Counted from the stretch's first letter, positions 7,829 through 18,103 are shown. The stretch is DNA of 64,000 nucleotides from Paenibacillus mucilaginosus 3016 (GCF_000250655.1 NC_016935.1:1258001-1322000), one strand, 5' to 3'. Numbers and translations are program-made. The notes: generated from the sequence alone by a model not told the origin.

Positions 7829-9703
7829 ATGTGCGGGATCACCGGCGTGATGTATTTTGAGGACCGCGTACCGTCCCCGTCCCTGCTGAAGAGCATGACC
7901 GATTGTATTGAGCACCGGGGACCGGACGATATCGGATTTTGGAGCGAGAGCCGCATCGGGCTGGGATTTCGCCGCCTGTCCATCATCGACCTGAAAGAAG
8001 GCCACCAGCCGCTGGCCAATGAAGACGACACGGTATGGATCGCGTTCAACGGCGAGATCTATAACTATAAATACCTGCGCGACACGCTGCAGGCCAAAGG
8101 GCATCAGTTCAAGACGCACAGCGACACCGAGGTTATTGTACATATGTACGAAGAATACGGCGAGGACTGCGTGAAGCAGCTCCGCGGGATGTTCGGCTTC
8201 GTGATCTGGGACAAGCGCAAGCAGCGTCTGTTCGGTGCACGGGACCACTTCGGCATCAAGCCGTTCTATTACCGCAAGGACGGCAGCCGGTTCCTGTTCG
8301 GCTCGGAGATCAAGAGCATCCTGGCCGCCGGCGTGGAGCGCACGATTCACACGGAGAGCCTCCTCAACTATCTGACGTTCCAGTATGTGCCGGAGCCGAC
8401 GACGATGTTCGAGGGCATCTTTAAGCTGCCGCCGGGACACAGCATCACGGTGACGGCAGACGGCCAAATGAATATCCGCCAGTATTGGGACTCCATGCTG
8501 GAGCCGCAGGAGCAGTCCCTGGAATCCTGCATCGAGCAGATCCGGGAGAAGCTGCAGGACTCCGTCGTCCACCACATGCAGAGTGACGTGGAGCGCGGCT
8601 GCTTCCTCTCCAGCGGGATCGACTCCACCGCGATTGCCGCCCACATGCGGCGCATCGAACCGATCCGCACCTTCTCGGTCGGCTTCGAAGGGGCGAACAA
8701 CGAGACGATCATCGCCCGGCAGACGGCCCAGGCCCTCGGGACCGAGCACTACGAGAAGGTCATCACGCAGGAGGACTACTTTGCGACGCTGCCGAAGGCG
8801 GTATGGCATCAGGACGAGCCGGTAGCCGACCCGTCGGCGATTGCGCTCTACCACGTCGCACAGCTGGCACGCCAGCATGTGACGGTCGTCCTCTCCGGCG
8901 AGGGGGCGGACGAGCTGTTCGGCGGCTACCGCATCTACAACGAGCCGAACGCGCTGGCTCCGATTGAGCGGATGCCCTATCCGGTGAAGCGGATGCTGAA
9001 CGCGCTGGCCCGTCTGCTGCCGGAAGGCGTCAAGGGACGCAACTACCTGCTGAGGGGGACGACACCGCTCGAGCAGCGATTCCTCGGCAACGCGAAGATT
9101 TTCAGCGAGGACATGAAGGCCGAGCTCGTGCGCGTCGACCGAGAGATGCTGCGCAGCTACAAGAATCCGGTGGAGATCGCCAAGAAGTTCTATGACAAGA
9201 GCGCTCACCTCGATCCGGTCTCCCGGATGCAGTACATCGATATGAACCTGTGGATGCCGGGAGACATTCTGATGAAGGCGGACAAAATGACGATGGCGCA
9301 CTCGATCGAGCTCCGGGTGCCGTTCCTCGACGTGGAGCTGTACGAAGTGTCCCGCCGCATCCCGGCGAAGCACCGGATTGCCGGCGGCACCACGAAGTAT
9401 GTGTTCCGCAAGGCGATGGAGGGCATCATTCCGGACAATATCCTGAACCGGCCGAAGCTCGGGTTCCCCGTACCGATGCGCGATTGGATGAAGGGCCCGC
9501 AGGGGAATGTCATCATGGAGCAGATCGCAGGCAGCGGCATTGAGGATTACATCCGCATGGACACCGTACGGAACATGCTGTCCGCGCACCGCAGCGGCCA
9601 GGGCGATTACGCCCGCCGCATCTGGACCGTCTATATGTTCGCGCTCTGGCACAGCACCTACATGGAGGAGCTGCCGAGCCCTTCGCTCGCGCACGCCCAG
9701 TAG
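7829..9703 (+). CDS. asnB: Asparagine synthase (glutamine-hydrolysing)
   Basis: 624 residues. Start MCGITG exposes Cys2, the glutaminase nucleophile after Met removal, which fixes the ATG at 7829 (GAGGAGG 8 bp upstream) over an upstream in-frame Met. The N-terminal Ntn amidotransferase domain (about 1-200, with FNGEIYNY and SDTEVI) is followed by the ATP-pyrophosphatase synthetase domain, with CFLSSGIDSTAIA near 255 and SGEGADELFGGY near 365. It converts aspartate, glutamine and ATP to asparagine. B. subtilis has several paralogues (AsnB, AsnH, AsnO); AsnB-type amidation of peptidoglycan mDAP is also possible. A TATACT -10 element lies about 80 bp upstream. Confidence 0.93.
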   Translation: MCGITGVMYFEDRVPSPSLLKSMTDCIEHRGPDDIGFWSESRIGLGFRRLSIIDLKEGHQPLANEDDTVWIAFNGEIYNYKYLRDTLQAKGHQFKTHSDTEVIVHMYEEYGEDCVKQLRGMFGFVIWDKRKQRLFGARDHFGIKPFYYRKDGSRFLFGSEIKSILAAGVERTIHTESLLNYLTFQYVPEPTTMFEGIFKLPPGHSITVTADGQMNIRQYWDSMLEPQEQSLESCIEQIREKLQDSVVHHMQSDVERGCFLSSGIDSTAIAAHMRRIEPIRTFSVGFEGANNETIIARQTAQALGTEHYEKVITQEDYFATLPKAVWHQDEPVADPSAIALYHVAQLARQHVTVVLSGEGADELFGGYRIYNEPNALAPIERMPYPVKRMLNALARLLPEGVKGRNYLLRGTTPLEQRFLGNAKIFSEDMKAELVRVDREMLRSYKNPVEIAKKFYDKSAHLDPVSRMQYIDMNLWMPGDILMKADKMTMAHSIELRVPFLDVELYEVSRRIPAKHRIAGGTTKYVFRKAMEGIIPDNILNRPKLGFPVPMRDWMKGPQGNVIMEQIAGSGIEDYIRMDTVRNMLSAHRSGQGDYARRIWTVYMFALWHSTYMEELPSPSLAHAQ

Positions 9704-9923
9704 GCCGCATCGGCAAGGGCCCTGGCCGGACAGAGTCGGCGGTTCGGCGCAGCACCTTCCTTGCATGCCGAAATATACCAGCAGGCACCACCCTGCAGCA
9801 CCAACCAAAAACCACATGAAGTCCGCCGGGCAGGCAGAGGGGGACGGGATGGCATCCTGCCGGTAGCCTCTCCCGATATCCCTTACCTGCCAGCTGCCGG
9901 ACTTCTCCGTATGGAGGAAACCC

Positions 9924-10667
9924 ATGTCATCCTATAAACTCGTAGCACTTGATCTCGACGGCACGCTGCTGACGGACGACAAAGCGATCTCCGCAGAGAA
10001 CCGTGCCGCTATCCTCGAAGCGACGGACCGCGGGGTGACGGTGGCTTTTTCCACCGGACGGGGCATTCAGAACGCGCTCCCCTATGTGGAGCAGCTTGGC
10101 CTGAAGTCGCCGATCGTCACCGTCAACGGAAGCGAGGTCTGGAAGGCGCCCGGCGTGCTCCATGAGCGCCATCTGCTCGACCGAGGGCTGCTGCGCCGGC
10201 TGCATGAGCTGTCGGTTCAGTATGATACGTGGTTCTGGGCCTACTGTGTCGGCGATATCTACAACAAAGACCGCTGGGCGACGGAGGCGGAGATCGAAGA
10301 GAATGAATGGCTCAAGTTCGGCTACTACGTCGAAAATACGGAAATCCTCGCCGCCATCCGCAAGGAGATCGAGAGCTGGGATCTGCTTGAGATCACCAAT
10401 TCGCACCCGTTTAACATGGAGCTGAACCCCAAGGGCATCAGCAAAGCCAGCGGGCTTGAGCAGGTATGCGGCATGCTCGGGATTACGATGAAGGAAGTCA
10501 TTGCCATGGGAGACAGCCTGAACGATGTCGCCATGATCCGCGCAGCGGGCCTCGGCGTCGCGATGGGCAACGCCCAGGAGGAAGTGAAGAAGCTGGCCGA
10601 CCGGGTTACCGTTACGAATGAGGAGCACGGTGTGGCCAAGATCATCCGGGAGTATGTGCTGGACTAG
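9924..10667 (+). CDS. HAD superfamily phosphatase, Cof/IIB type
   Basis: 247 residues. Motif I DLDGTLL with nucleophile D10 and acid D12, motif II STGR near residue 43, and the late GDSLNDVAMI motif with Mg2+ Asp residues. A cap domain lies between, which is the Cof (type IIB) arrangement; such enzymes dephosphorylate sugar phosphates or flavin precursors. GGAGG stands 8 bp before the ATG. Slightly shorter than most Cof proteins (260-290 residues), with the cap likely reduced. Substrate is not deducible. Confidence 0.88.
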   Translation: MSSYKLVALDLDGTLLTDDKAISAENRAAILEATDRGVTVAFSTGRGIQNALPYVEQLGLKSPIVTVNGSEVWKAPGVLHERHLLDRGLLRRLHELSVQYDTWFWAYCVGDIYNKDRWATEAEIEENEWLKFGYYVENTEILAAIRKEIESWDLLEITNSHPFNMELNPKGISKASGLEQVCGMLGITMKEVIAMGDSLNDVAMIRAAGLGVAMGNAQEEVKKLADRVTVTNEEHGVAKIIREYVLD

Positions 10668-10701
10668 AATGCCGGTGATATAGCAAAAGGGGGATACGCA
10701 G

Positions 10702-11184
10702 ATGACGATTGCCGCTTGGACCATTATTGTACTGCTGTTCGCGGTAGGGATGGCGGGTGCCGTATACCCGATTCTCCCGGGAGCTCTGGCCATCTATGCC
10801 GCATTCTTCGTCTACGGCTTCATGATCGGCTGGGAACCGTTCGGGATGTGGTTCTGGATTGTGCAGACCACGCTGGTGGCGGTCCTGATGGTCGCCGATT
10901 ATGCGGTCAATGCGCTCGGTGTGAAGAAGTTCGGCGGTAAAAAGGCCTCGGTCATCGGAAGCACGATCGGCCTTATCCTCGGACCGTTTCTCATCCCGGT
11001 AGTGGGCCTGCTCATCGGGCCGTTCCTCGGAGCGGTCATCGGAGAGCTCGTGACCGGCACGGAGCTGAGACAGGCGGTGCGGGCGGGTGTCGGCGCGCTG
11101 GTCGGGTTTTTCTCCGGCCTGGTGACGAAGGTGCTGCTGCAGGGCCTCATGATCGTCCTGTTCATTGCGTGGCTTGTTTTCTAA
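10702..11184 (+). CDS. DUF456 family membrane protein
   Basis: 160 residues, almost entirely hydrophobic, four to five membrane helices with the Gly-rich repeats GLILGPFLIPVVGLLIGPFLGAVIGE characteristic of DUF456. Function unknown. AAAGGGGG precedes the ATG by about 8 bp. Lies 34 bp after the HAD gene and may be cotranscribed. Confidence 0.85.
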   Translation: MTIAAWTIIVLLFAVGMAGAVYPILPGALAIYAAFFVYGFMIGWEPFGMWFWIVQTTLVAVLMVADYAVNALGVKKFGGKKASVIGSTIGLILGPFLIPVVGLLIGPFLGAVIGELVTGTELRQAVRAGVGALVGFFSGLVTKVLLQGLMIVLFIAWLVF

Positions 11185-11246
11185 AATTAATCCGATAGGA
11201 TCTGAATGCTCCGAAGTAAGCGGTCCGTGGGGAAGAAGGGAACCTT

Positions 11247-12908
11247 GTGTCGTCTAAAGATTCACTAGTCAAAGGAACGCTGATCCTGTCACTGGCTGCG
11301 CTGGTGGCCCGGGCGCTCGGCGTGATTCAGCGCATCCCGCTCGTGGCACTGCTGACCATGGCGGGGATGGCCCCTTACGGGGTCGCGTTCAACCTCTATT
11401 CCGTGCTGCTCGTCGTGGCCACCGCAGGCATTCCGAGCGCACTCAGCAAAATGATCTCCGAGCGCACCGCCCTTGGCCGGTACGCCGAAGCGGACCGCAT
11501 CTACAAAGCGTCGCTGCAGTTTGCCGTAGGGGCGGGCATCGTCATGGCCCTGATCCTCTGGTTCGTGGCGCCGTCCTTCGCGGCAAGCAGCGAGCAGCCG
11601 AAGGCGGTCCTGGCGATCCGGGCGATCGCCCCGGCGCTGCTGCTGTTCCCGGTGATCGCCATCATGCGCGGCTACTTCCAGGGCCGCCGCATGATGGCGC
11701 CGAACGGGATCTCGCAGGTCATCGAGCAGATCTTCCGCGTGGTGACCTCGGTCGCGCTGGCTTATCTGCTGCTGGAGCGCGGTCTGGTCTACGCGGTAGC
11801 CGGGGCCTCGTTCGGCGGGGTGATCGGCGGCGTGGCCGCGCTCGCGGTCATGCTGTACTACGGCAGTAAGCTCCGCCGGCAGGACCAGCAGGAGCGGGGA
11901 ACCATCCCGCCGGAGCAGAAGGCGGCCGCTGCGGCGCTCGGCGCCGGCACGATCTACAAGCAGCTGTTCCGCTTGTCCGTGCCGATCGTCATCTTCTCGG
12001 TCACCGTCACATTGGTGTACCTGATCGATTCGTGGCTCGCGACACCGCTGCTTAAGGGAGCGATGGGCGTAGAGGACGCCGGCCGTGTGCTCGGTATCCT
12101 GACCGGTCAGGCCCAGTCGCTGGCCGGCATCCCGATCATTCTGGCCGTGGCGCTCAGCCAATCGGTCGTGCCGATCATCTCCTCGGCCTATGCGCAGAAC
12201 GACCTGAAGCAGGTGGCCGAGCAGACGGGCAAGGTGCTTCAGCTGTCGATACTGACCGGCCTGCCGGCCGTTCTCGTCATCGCGCTGGCCGCAAGGCCGT
12301 TGAACTTCTTCATCTTCGAGAACGAGGCGGGTACGCTGATCGACGACAGGTTCGCTCCCGGCGTCATTGCGGCCCTGACGGTGACCGCGATCTTCCAGAT
12401 CGTGATGCAGACCTCCGGCGCCGTGCTGATGGGCATGGGCCGGATGAAGCCGCTCATGGCCGGCGTAGGCGTCGGGATCGCCGTCAAGCTTGCCGCTTCC
12501 TTCGCGCTGGTGCCGTTCTTCGGCATCTACGGCCTTGTCGCCGCTACCGCGCTGTGCTTCATCGTCATGGCGGCGATTAACCTCAGCGTGCTGCGCGGGG
12601 CGGTAGCCTACCGGGTGTTCGGCCTGCGCCGGTGGGCCGGCCTGGTCTTCTCCACGGCGGCGGTGACAGGCATCGGCATCGTGCTGGATGTGCTCTGCCG
12701 CGACGCCGTCAACCCGCTGGGCCACCTGCGGGCAGACAGCTTCCTGCAGGCTGTGATCATCTGCACCGTTACCGGCGCGGCCTACATCCTGCTCCTATTC
12801 CTGACGCGCGTAATGACGCTGCAGGACCTTGACCGGATGCCGGGACCGCTGCGGAAGCTGGCGAAGCCGCTGCAGCGCCGGCTCGGACGGCCCGGGCAGA
12901 CCGGCTGA
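11247..12908 (+). CDS. MurJ/SpoVB-like lipid flippase (polysaccharide biosynthesis protein)
   Basis: 553 residues with about 14 membrane helices, MVF/MOP family (opening GTLILSLAALVARALGVIQRIPL). Family members flip lipid II or polyprenyl-linked saccharides. Length matches B. subtilis YtgP/MurJ (544) better than SpoVB (518), but the two are close relatives and the assignment stays open. Start is GTG at 11247, with AAGAAGGGA about 6 bp upstream. The preceding gene ends 62 bp earlier. The C-terminus ends in a basic tail. Confidence 0.88.
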   Translation: MSSKDSLVKGTLILSLAALVARALGVIQRIPLVALLTMAGMAPYGVAFNLYSVLLVVATAGIPSALSKMISERTALGRYAEADRIYKASLQFAVGAGIVMALILWFVAPSFAASSEQPKAVLAIRAIAPALLLFPVIAIMRGYFQGRRMMAPNGISQVIEQIFRVVTSVALAYLLLERGLVYAVAGASFGGVIGGVAALAVMLYYGSKLRRQDQQERGTIPPEQKAAAAALGAGTIYKQLFRLSVPIVIFSVTVTLVYLIDSWLATPLLKGAMGVEDAGRVLGILTGQAQSLAGIPIILAVALSQSVVPIISSAYAQNDLKQVAEQTGKVLQLSILTGLPAVLVIALAARPLNFFIFENEAGTLIDDRFAPGVIAALTVTAIFQIVMQTSGAVLMGMGRMKPLMAGVGVGIAVKLAASFALVPFFGIYGLVAATALCFIVMAAINLSVLRGAVAYRVFGLRRWAGLVFSTAAVTGIGIVLDVLCRDAVNPLGHLRADSFLQAVIICTVTGAAYILLLFLTRVMTLQDLDRMPGPLRKLAKPLQRRLGRPGQTG

Positions 12909-13338
12909 CGGCTAACCGCGTCAAGGGCCGTACTGTGCGGCACGAGGCGAAATGCGGCTGCGGCCTCCTGCGCAGCTAGCGGGTCGCCGGCTTCGGCGGA
13001 TACGCGGCCCTCTAGCGCTGCATCGATCAATGCTGCTGAGAGGACCCCCTTTACGCAGACACCAAAAGGCCCCGAACCGGCTCCTCTTAAAGAGGAGCCG
13101 GTTCGGGGCTGTTTGCATACTTCCGGGCCGGGGAGGCTCATTCCTGTACTGGAAGCTGCCGCCCAACCGCCGGTTTGATCCGTGCTGCCCTCCGGGGCGG
13201 GGATGGACCGGCCCAGGCTCATGGCATGCGCTTTGCTGCCGAATCACGGCCGGGGGCGCATCCCTTGATGGGCTGAGGCAGCCGCCTTTCTTATCCCGTG
13301 CTGCACCTTAGGAGCGATTCGCCTCTACTGGCGGATCC
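12909..13338. other. Gene-free stretch between convergent genes with a 20-bp perfect hairpin
   Basis: No credible coding region. At 13069-13109 a perfect 20-bp inverted repeat (arms beginning GCCCCGAACCGG, single-base centre) is preceded by AAAA and followed by TGTTT; it probably terminates transcription from one or both sides, though the T tract is poor. Confidence 0.6.
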
Positions 13339-14937
13339 TTACGGCAGCGGCTCCGCAGGCACGTTGGCGATCGTCACCGCTTCGGTGAATTTCGCCGAGC
13401 CGTTCTGGCGCAGGCGCAGGTTGGCCGCACCCGAGACGTTCGGGTTGATCTGCACATTCACGATTTTCTCGGCATGGCCGCTGGAATCGGCCGTAAACGA
13501 GAAGGTGGAGCTGTAGCCGTAAGACGTCGGCCATGTGCCGCTGCTGTTCTGCACCTTGGCCACCTGGGTGCCCGAGCTGGTGTAGATGCCGAGATCATAG
13601 CCGGAGACCGTGCTGCCCGGCGTCAGGCCGTTCAGGACGATCTTGATCTGGAACACGGCATTGTTCGGCAGCTGCGCCTGATGCACGAAGCCGTACGGGT
13701 TCGTCGTGTTGCCGCCGCCGCCCGAGGTCGTACCGGCCCCATAGGAGCCCGCCTTGAACGTCGCAGGATCCCACCACTTGTAGCCTGCGGCCGGAGCGGC
13801 CCAAGGCTCGGCCTGAGGCTCCGTGGAAGCGGAAGGCTGTTCCCAGCTGTAGAGGGCCGTAGGCTGGTCGAGGGTCAGGCCCGGCACCTGGTTCAGCGCC
13901 GTGTAGCTCTCCTTGGCCGCCAGCCAGTTCACCATGTTCACGAGCAGTGTACCGTCGTTCTGCTCCTTGAACCCGTCGTATGTTCTCTTGGCTGTGCCGG
14001 TCTCCTCCCGCAGGTACTTCGGCGTAGCATCTTCCACCGGCGAAGAGTCGCCGATGAAGGCCGCCTTGCCGGCGCCTACCTTGGCTACAGCGGCATAAGG
14101 CCCTTCGGCTTTACCGCCGCCGTTATAGACGCCCTGATCCACAGCATTGCTCCACTTCGCCGTGGTTGCGGGGAGGTACACGATGCCCTTGGCTTTGTTC
14201 CCGTCGATAATCGCGAGGGTGGAGCCGGCATGCATGGCCACTGTAGAGACGCCGCTCGTGATACCGAACGCCTGGGAAGGGGCGACGATGCTGTTCGCCG
14301 TCACATCGCCGATCGCGTTATAGCGGAACCGCACGCCGAAGTTCGACGCGAGCCAGTCGGAGCTGGCGACGCCCTGCATGGCGGCCGAGGAGGCTTCCTC
14401 GGAGCTCATGCCCTTGGCCGGGTTCGTCCAGGCGCCGCGGCGGTAACCGTTGAACACTTCCGAAGAATCCCAGCGGTTCTTGTTGCGGTCGGCGTTATAG
14501 TGGTCTGCAATGAAGAAAAGCGAGCCGCCGCCCTGCACGTATTGCAGCAGTGCGGATTGTTCGGAGGTTTTGTAAGGAATGTTGGCTTCGCCGAGCACGA
14601 CGACGTCGTAGCCCGACAGGTCGCTGAGTACGATCGGAGTGGACTTCCGGAGCTCCTTCACATAGTAGCCCTTGCCCGCCAGCGCGCCGGCAAAATCGGA
14701 GAAGGCTCCGTCGATCACCCAATCGGCGGCGCCGGCCGTCTGGCCGTGCGTGTTGTCGAAGAGCACCTTCTTGCCGTTCGGGGAGGCCGGGTTCAGCACC
14801 GGGGCCGGGTCGTTCGGACCTTCCGCAAGAGCTGCCGAAGGCAGTGAGATCGCAGCGGCGAGTCCGCCGGCCATCATCCAGCCGCCGAGCCTGCGCAGCA
14901 GCTTTTTCGTATGTTTCCACTTCAATTTCAACTTCAT
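13339..14937 (-). CDS. Secreted protein with GATase-like (DUF4350/GldG-type) domain and C-terminal beta domain
   Basis: 532 residues. Start ATG 14937 with AGGAGG 4 bp upstream. A basic N-terminus and hydrophobic stretch end in ALA-E, a Sec signal peptide of about 40 residues. Residues about 55-330 form an alpha/beta unit (GKKVLFDNTHGQ..., YDVVVLGEANIPY, GGGSLFFIADHYNADRNKNRWDS...) resembling class-I-amidotransferase-like domains that lack the catalytic Cys, as found in gliding/ABC accessory proteins. A low-complexity linker with SGGGGN precedes about 100 residues of Ser/Thr/Asn-rich beta sandwich (GLTPGSTVSGYDLGIYTSSG). Function unknown; an extracellular binding role is likely. Confidence 0.75.
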   Translation of the reverse strand: MKLKLKWKHTKKLLRRLGGWMMAGGLAAAISLPSAALAEGPNDPAPVLNPASPNGKKVLFDNTHGQTAGAADWVIDGAFSDFAGALAGKGYYVKELRKSTPIVLSDLSGYDVVVLGEANIPYKTSEQSALLQYVQGGGSLFFIADHYNADRNKNRWDSSEVFNGYRRGAWTNPAKGMSSEEASSAAMQGVASSDWLASNFGVRFRYNAIGDVTANSIVAPSQAFGITSGVSTVAMHAGSTLAIIDGNKAKGIVYLPATTAKWSNAVDQGVYNGGGKAEGPYAAVAKVGAGKAAFIGDSSPVEDATPKYLREETGTAKRTYDGFKEQNDGTLLVNMVNWLAAKESYTALNQVPGLTLDQPTALYSWEQPSASTEPQAEPWAAPAAGYKWWDPATFKAGSYGAGTTSGGGGNTTNPYGFVHQAQLPNNAVFQIKIVLNGLTPGSTVSGYDLGIYTSSGTQVAKVQNSSGTWPTSYGYSSTFSFTADSSGHAEKIVNVQINPNVSGAANLRLRQNGSAKFTEAVTIANVPAEPLP

Positions 14938-15082
14938 CTTCCTCCTAACGTTTCGCTCATTTGGATAATTACGGCAAATGCCTTGTCTTTGTCCATCGTA
15001 CCATACGAAAGGAGGCTGTGGTTTTAATCTTTTATAAAGGTGGGGCAGGCCGCTCCGAACCTGTTCGTTATCCCGGGCACAC

Positions 15083-16333
15083 TCACTCCAGCAGGTCCCC
15101 AGCGAGCACGGCCAGCTCGATTCGTCCAAGCCCGGCACCGTAGGCCTGGGTCATCTCGAAGGAGGCCGGCGGCTCGATCGTCCGGAAGAAGTCCAGCACC
15201 TCGGGACTCCGGAACCAGTCCCCGGGCTCCGGAGGGGCAACGGGCTGATCGTTCCAGGCAGCCTCCAGCGGCGGGCTGTACAAGGGCAGCGCCCCGGGAC
15301 GCAGGCGGCAGCCGTCCAGGCGTTCCTTGAGCTCCCCCCGCGGCACCGGGGGGCTCAACCGGCGTGCGGAGAACAGATGGGGCCAGAAGTCGGCGCGTGA
15401 GCCCGTATGCGGCTTCCCGGAGGCGAAGCGGAGAATGCCCTGATGCACGGAAGGCAGGCCGAAGAGGATGCCGTACAGCTTTTTGCCGACCTCGATGCGT
15501 TCCTTCCTGCTGCTGAAGTCTTCCAGGATCAGGCCGCCGAGTCGGATCAGACGCCCTTCCTGGTAGGGGAAGACAACCTGATTCAGCTGGAGGACGGACT
15601 GGGTATGAAAGAATAGTGTGTCCAGTACGGTACGACGGAAATGGGGGTGGCGGACAACGCGGTCTTCGATATAATGCTGTTCGTTCACGATCAGTCCAAT
15701 CGTCAGCATAATGGGGCTGCGCTCCTGCCAGAACTGCTCCCAGACCCCGCGCATGAACCGGGACACGCCGAGATGAGGCAGCAGGTGAAACAGCGGACGG
15801 CGCTGCCGGAGGCTCTCCTCGTAGAGCAGCAGCTGGGGATAAGCGTCGCCGAAGATCAGGGCGTTGGCGCGTTCGAGGAACGCGAATACATTGCGCCGCT
15901 GTTCTTCGCTGAGCAGGTAGGGAAGCAGCTCGCCCTGCAGATCCGTCATGCACCACCCGCCGTTGCGCGACACCATATGGGCGAGCAGCGCCCAATGCAG
16001 CTCCGGATGACGGCTGTACATCCGGCGGTAGGCTTCCGTACGCGTAACGTTATTGAGGTTCAGCCGGTCCGTCTCCCTGCGGATCCGCTCTACAAGTGTC
16101 CTGTCTGCGGGTCCCGCTGAGGCACCGATGGCCGCTGCCGGGGTTTGAAGCCGGCGGCGCAGGGTCTCAACAGAAGCGGCGTCTACCTCCAGCGGGCGGG
16201 AGGTGTGCAGCATGTGTTTCTCGTAATCTTCGGTATGCAGCTTGGCTTTCATCCACACGACGGCCTCTCCGGGCCACTCCACTAGCTTCTTCAGTAGGTC
16301 CTTTCCATTCCAACGGTGGTTGCCGGCAGTCAC
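15083..16333 (-). CDS. DUF2515 family protein (YppC-like)
   Basis: 416 residues without signal peptide or clear membrane helix. Segments such as NVTRTEAYRRMYSRHPELHWALLAHMVSRNGGWCMTDL and HLGVSRFMRGVWEQFW match what I know of the DUF2515/YppC family in Bacilli; the biochemical role is unknown. Start is GTG at 16333 with AGGGGGG about 7 bp upstream. Monocistronic by position; it ends about 145 bp before the start of the secreted-protein gene on the same strand. Confidence 0.75.
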   Translation of the reverse strand: MTAGNHRWNGKDLLKKLVEWPGEAVVWMKAKLHTEDYEKHMLHTSRPLEVDAASVETLRRRLQTPAAAIGASAGPADRTLVERIRRETDRLNLNNVTRTEAYRRMYSRHPELHWALLAHMVSRNGGWCMTDLQGELLPYLLSEEQRRNVFAFLERANALIFGDAYPQLLLYEESLRQRRPLFHLLPHLGVSRFMRGVWEQFWQERSPIMLTIGLIVNEQHYIEDRVVRHPHFRRTVLDTLFFHTQSVLQLNQVVFPYQEGRLIRLGGLILEDFSSRKERIEVGKKLYGILFGLPSVHQGILRFASGKPHTGSRADFWPHLFSARRLSPPVPRGELKERLDGCRLRPGALPLYSPPLEAAWNDQPVAPPEPGDWFRSPEVLDFFRTIEPPASFEMTQAYGAGLGRIELAVLAGDLLE

Positions 16334-16475
16334 GTCGCTACCCCCCTACAGGTACCTCTCGATACAGTTTGTATACTTTTTTGTTCCAGAAGTGCAACGT
16401 TTTGGATTTTTGTGCGTACTAACAGGTATGAAAGAAATGCATTACTTTTTATTCTTATGATTCCAGGAGGTTTGT

Positions 16476-18068
16476 ATGAAAAGGAAAAATTGGAGCATGA
16501 AGCTCAGTGCCGTCATGGCCGGTGCACTGCTTGTCCTTGCAGGCTGCCAGCCTGTTTCGAATGTCGATGTGAACAAGGTGATTAACGGTTCGTTCGCCGT
16601 GAAGTCGGGCGAAGGCCGTTCGACGGTGGCTCTCGAGCTTACGCCTTCCGCGTCGTCCACCCAAACGCCGGAAGAGAAGAAAGCATTCGAGCTGCTCAGC
16701 AAGCTGAAGCTCGACATTACCGAAGCGAAGACTCAAGACGCGCTGCATGCCTCCATCAAAGGGAACCTGGAATACTCCAAGGGCAAAATTCCATTCCACC
16801 TGGAAGTCTCCGAGACGGACTACATACTGTGGCTCGAGGGAGCCAAGAAGCCGATCGTGTTCAAAAGTAACGCGGCTGCCTTCCCGCAGGGCGCACCCGG
16901 CGGCGTTGAGCTGTCCGAGAAGCTGCAGAAGCAGATCGAGGAGCTTGCGAAGAAAGCGGTTGAGGAGGCACCGGGCCTGGGCGGCTTCTTCGTGAACAAC
17001 TTCCCGAATCCGAGCAAGATCACGGCCGGACAGGTGACCGAGACGGTCTATGGGGAGAGCTTATCCCTGACGAAGGTTCATGCCGAAGTGTACGGCACCG
17101 AGCTGGTTACGCTCATCAAGGGCTTCCTGACGAACGTGCTGGCGGACGATGCCGGCTTGAAGGAGTTCATCGGCACGCTGTATGACCTGTATGCCCCATT
17201 CGTGAAGACGATCCTGGAAGAGCAGAACGAGGCGGGCAGCGAGCAGATGAAAGCGGCAATCGAACCGTATCTGAACAACAAGACGCTGGCTGTAGAATTC
17301 CTCCACACTTACATCAAGACCAGCCTGCAGCAGGCGATCGCACAGTATGACCAGACGGTAGCTTCCATGACGGAAGGCGGCGGGGAAGCCCTGAAGCCGA
17401 TCCTCAGCGACAAGCACTGGATCAAGCTGGACCTGTGGGTCGACAAGGACTACCTGCCGCGCAAGTCGGCCTTCGAATGGAACCTGACCCTGCCTGAGAA
17501 CGGCAGCAGTGCCATTCAGGGGATCAAGGTGACGAGCACCTCGGAGAACTGGAACCTGAACAAACCGGTGTCCGTATCCAAAGTGGACGTATCGGATGGC
17601 GTCACCGAGTGGGAGCCGTCCAGCCGGATCACGGCAGGCAAGCTGCTCGCCGCACTCGAGCCGAATTCGGCGCTCTACAAGCTGCTGAAGGATGACCTGC
17701 ACGTAACGCGCAAGAATATCCGTCTGGCTGCCGCACCTGCGGGAGAGGTATACGGGACGCAGCCTTACAATGATAACGGCACGGTCATGGTACCGGTCCG
17801 CTTCGTAACCGAGCAGCTGGATGCAGATGTGAAGTGGAACGGCGAGACGAAGCAGGTCACGATTACCGATCCGCTCAGCGGCTCCATCATCGAGCTGACG
17901 ATCGGCAGCACGGAAGCCGTCGTCAGCGGCAAGACGCTGACACTGGAGAAGCCGGCGCAGCTCGTGAACAGCACCACTTACGTGCCGGTGCGTGTCGTCT
18001 CCGAGGGCATGGGCGCGGATGTGGCCTGGGAGCAGGAGACCCAGACCGTTGTAATCACCCGCGAATAG
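16476..18068 (+). CDS. Lipoprotein with C-terminal copper-amine-oxidase N-terminal (stalk) domain
   Basis: 530 residues. Lipobox VLAGC within the first 25 residues implies membrane anchoring outside the cell. The central part is a charged, mostly helical/beta region (about 30-400) of unknown function. The last 100 residues contain two copies of the V-P-V-R motif (MVPVRFVTEQLDADVKWN and YVPVRVVSEGMGADVAWE) that define the copper amine oxidase N1 stalk, a wall-associated module abundant in Paenibacillus and not itself catalytic. AGGAGG precedes the ATG by 6 bp; terminator at 18104. Confidence 0.85.
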   Translation: MKRKNWSMKLSAVMAGALLVLAGCQPVSNVDVNKVINGSFAVKSGEGRSTVALELTPSASSTQTPEEKKAFELLSKLKLDITEAKTQDALHASIKGNLEYSKGKIPFHLEVSETDYILWLEGAKKPIVFKSNAAAFPQGAPGGVELSEKLQKQIEELAKKAVEEAPGLGGFFVNNFPNPSKITAGQVTETVYGESLSLTKVHAEVYGTELVTLIKGFLTNVLADDAGLKEFIGTLYDLYAPFVKTILEEQNEAGSEQMKAAIEPYLNNKTLAVEFLHTYIKTSLQQAIAQYDQTVASMTEGGGEALKPILSDKHWIKLDLWVDKDYLPRKSAFEWNLTLPENGSSAIQGIKVTSTSENWNLNKPVSVSKVDVSDGVTEWEPSSRITAGKLLAALEPNSALYKLLKDDLHVTRKNIRLAAAPAGEVYGTQPYNDNGTVMVPVRFVTEQLDADVKWNGETKQVTITDPLSGSIIELTIGSTEAVVSGKTLTLEKPAQLVNSTTYVPVRVVSEGMGADVAWEQETQTVVITRE

Positions 18069-18103
18069 CCGCATAAGACGATCCCATAAAAAGCAGCAAT
18101 GCC

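Noticed and set aside
7766..9925. 719-codon open frame antisense to asnB
   Set aside because: Shadow of a GC-rich gene; the plus strand encodes a complete asparagine synthase with catalytic motifs.
13069..13109. Hairpin considered as a riboswitch or small RNA
   Set aside because: Simple perfect inverted repeat without conserved loops; more consistent with termination between convergent genes.
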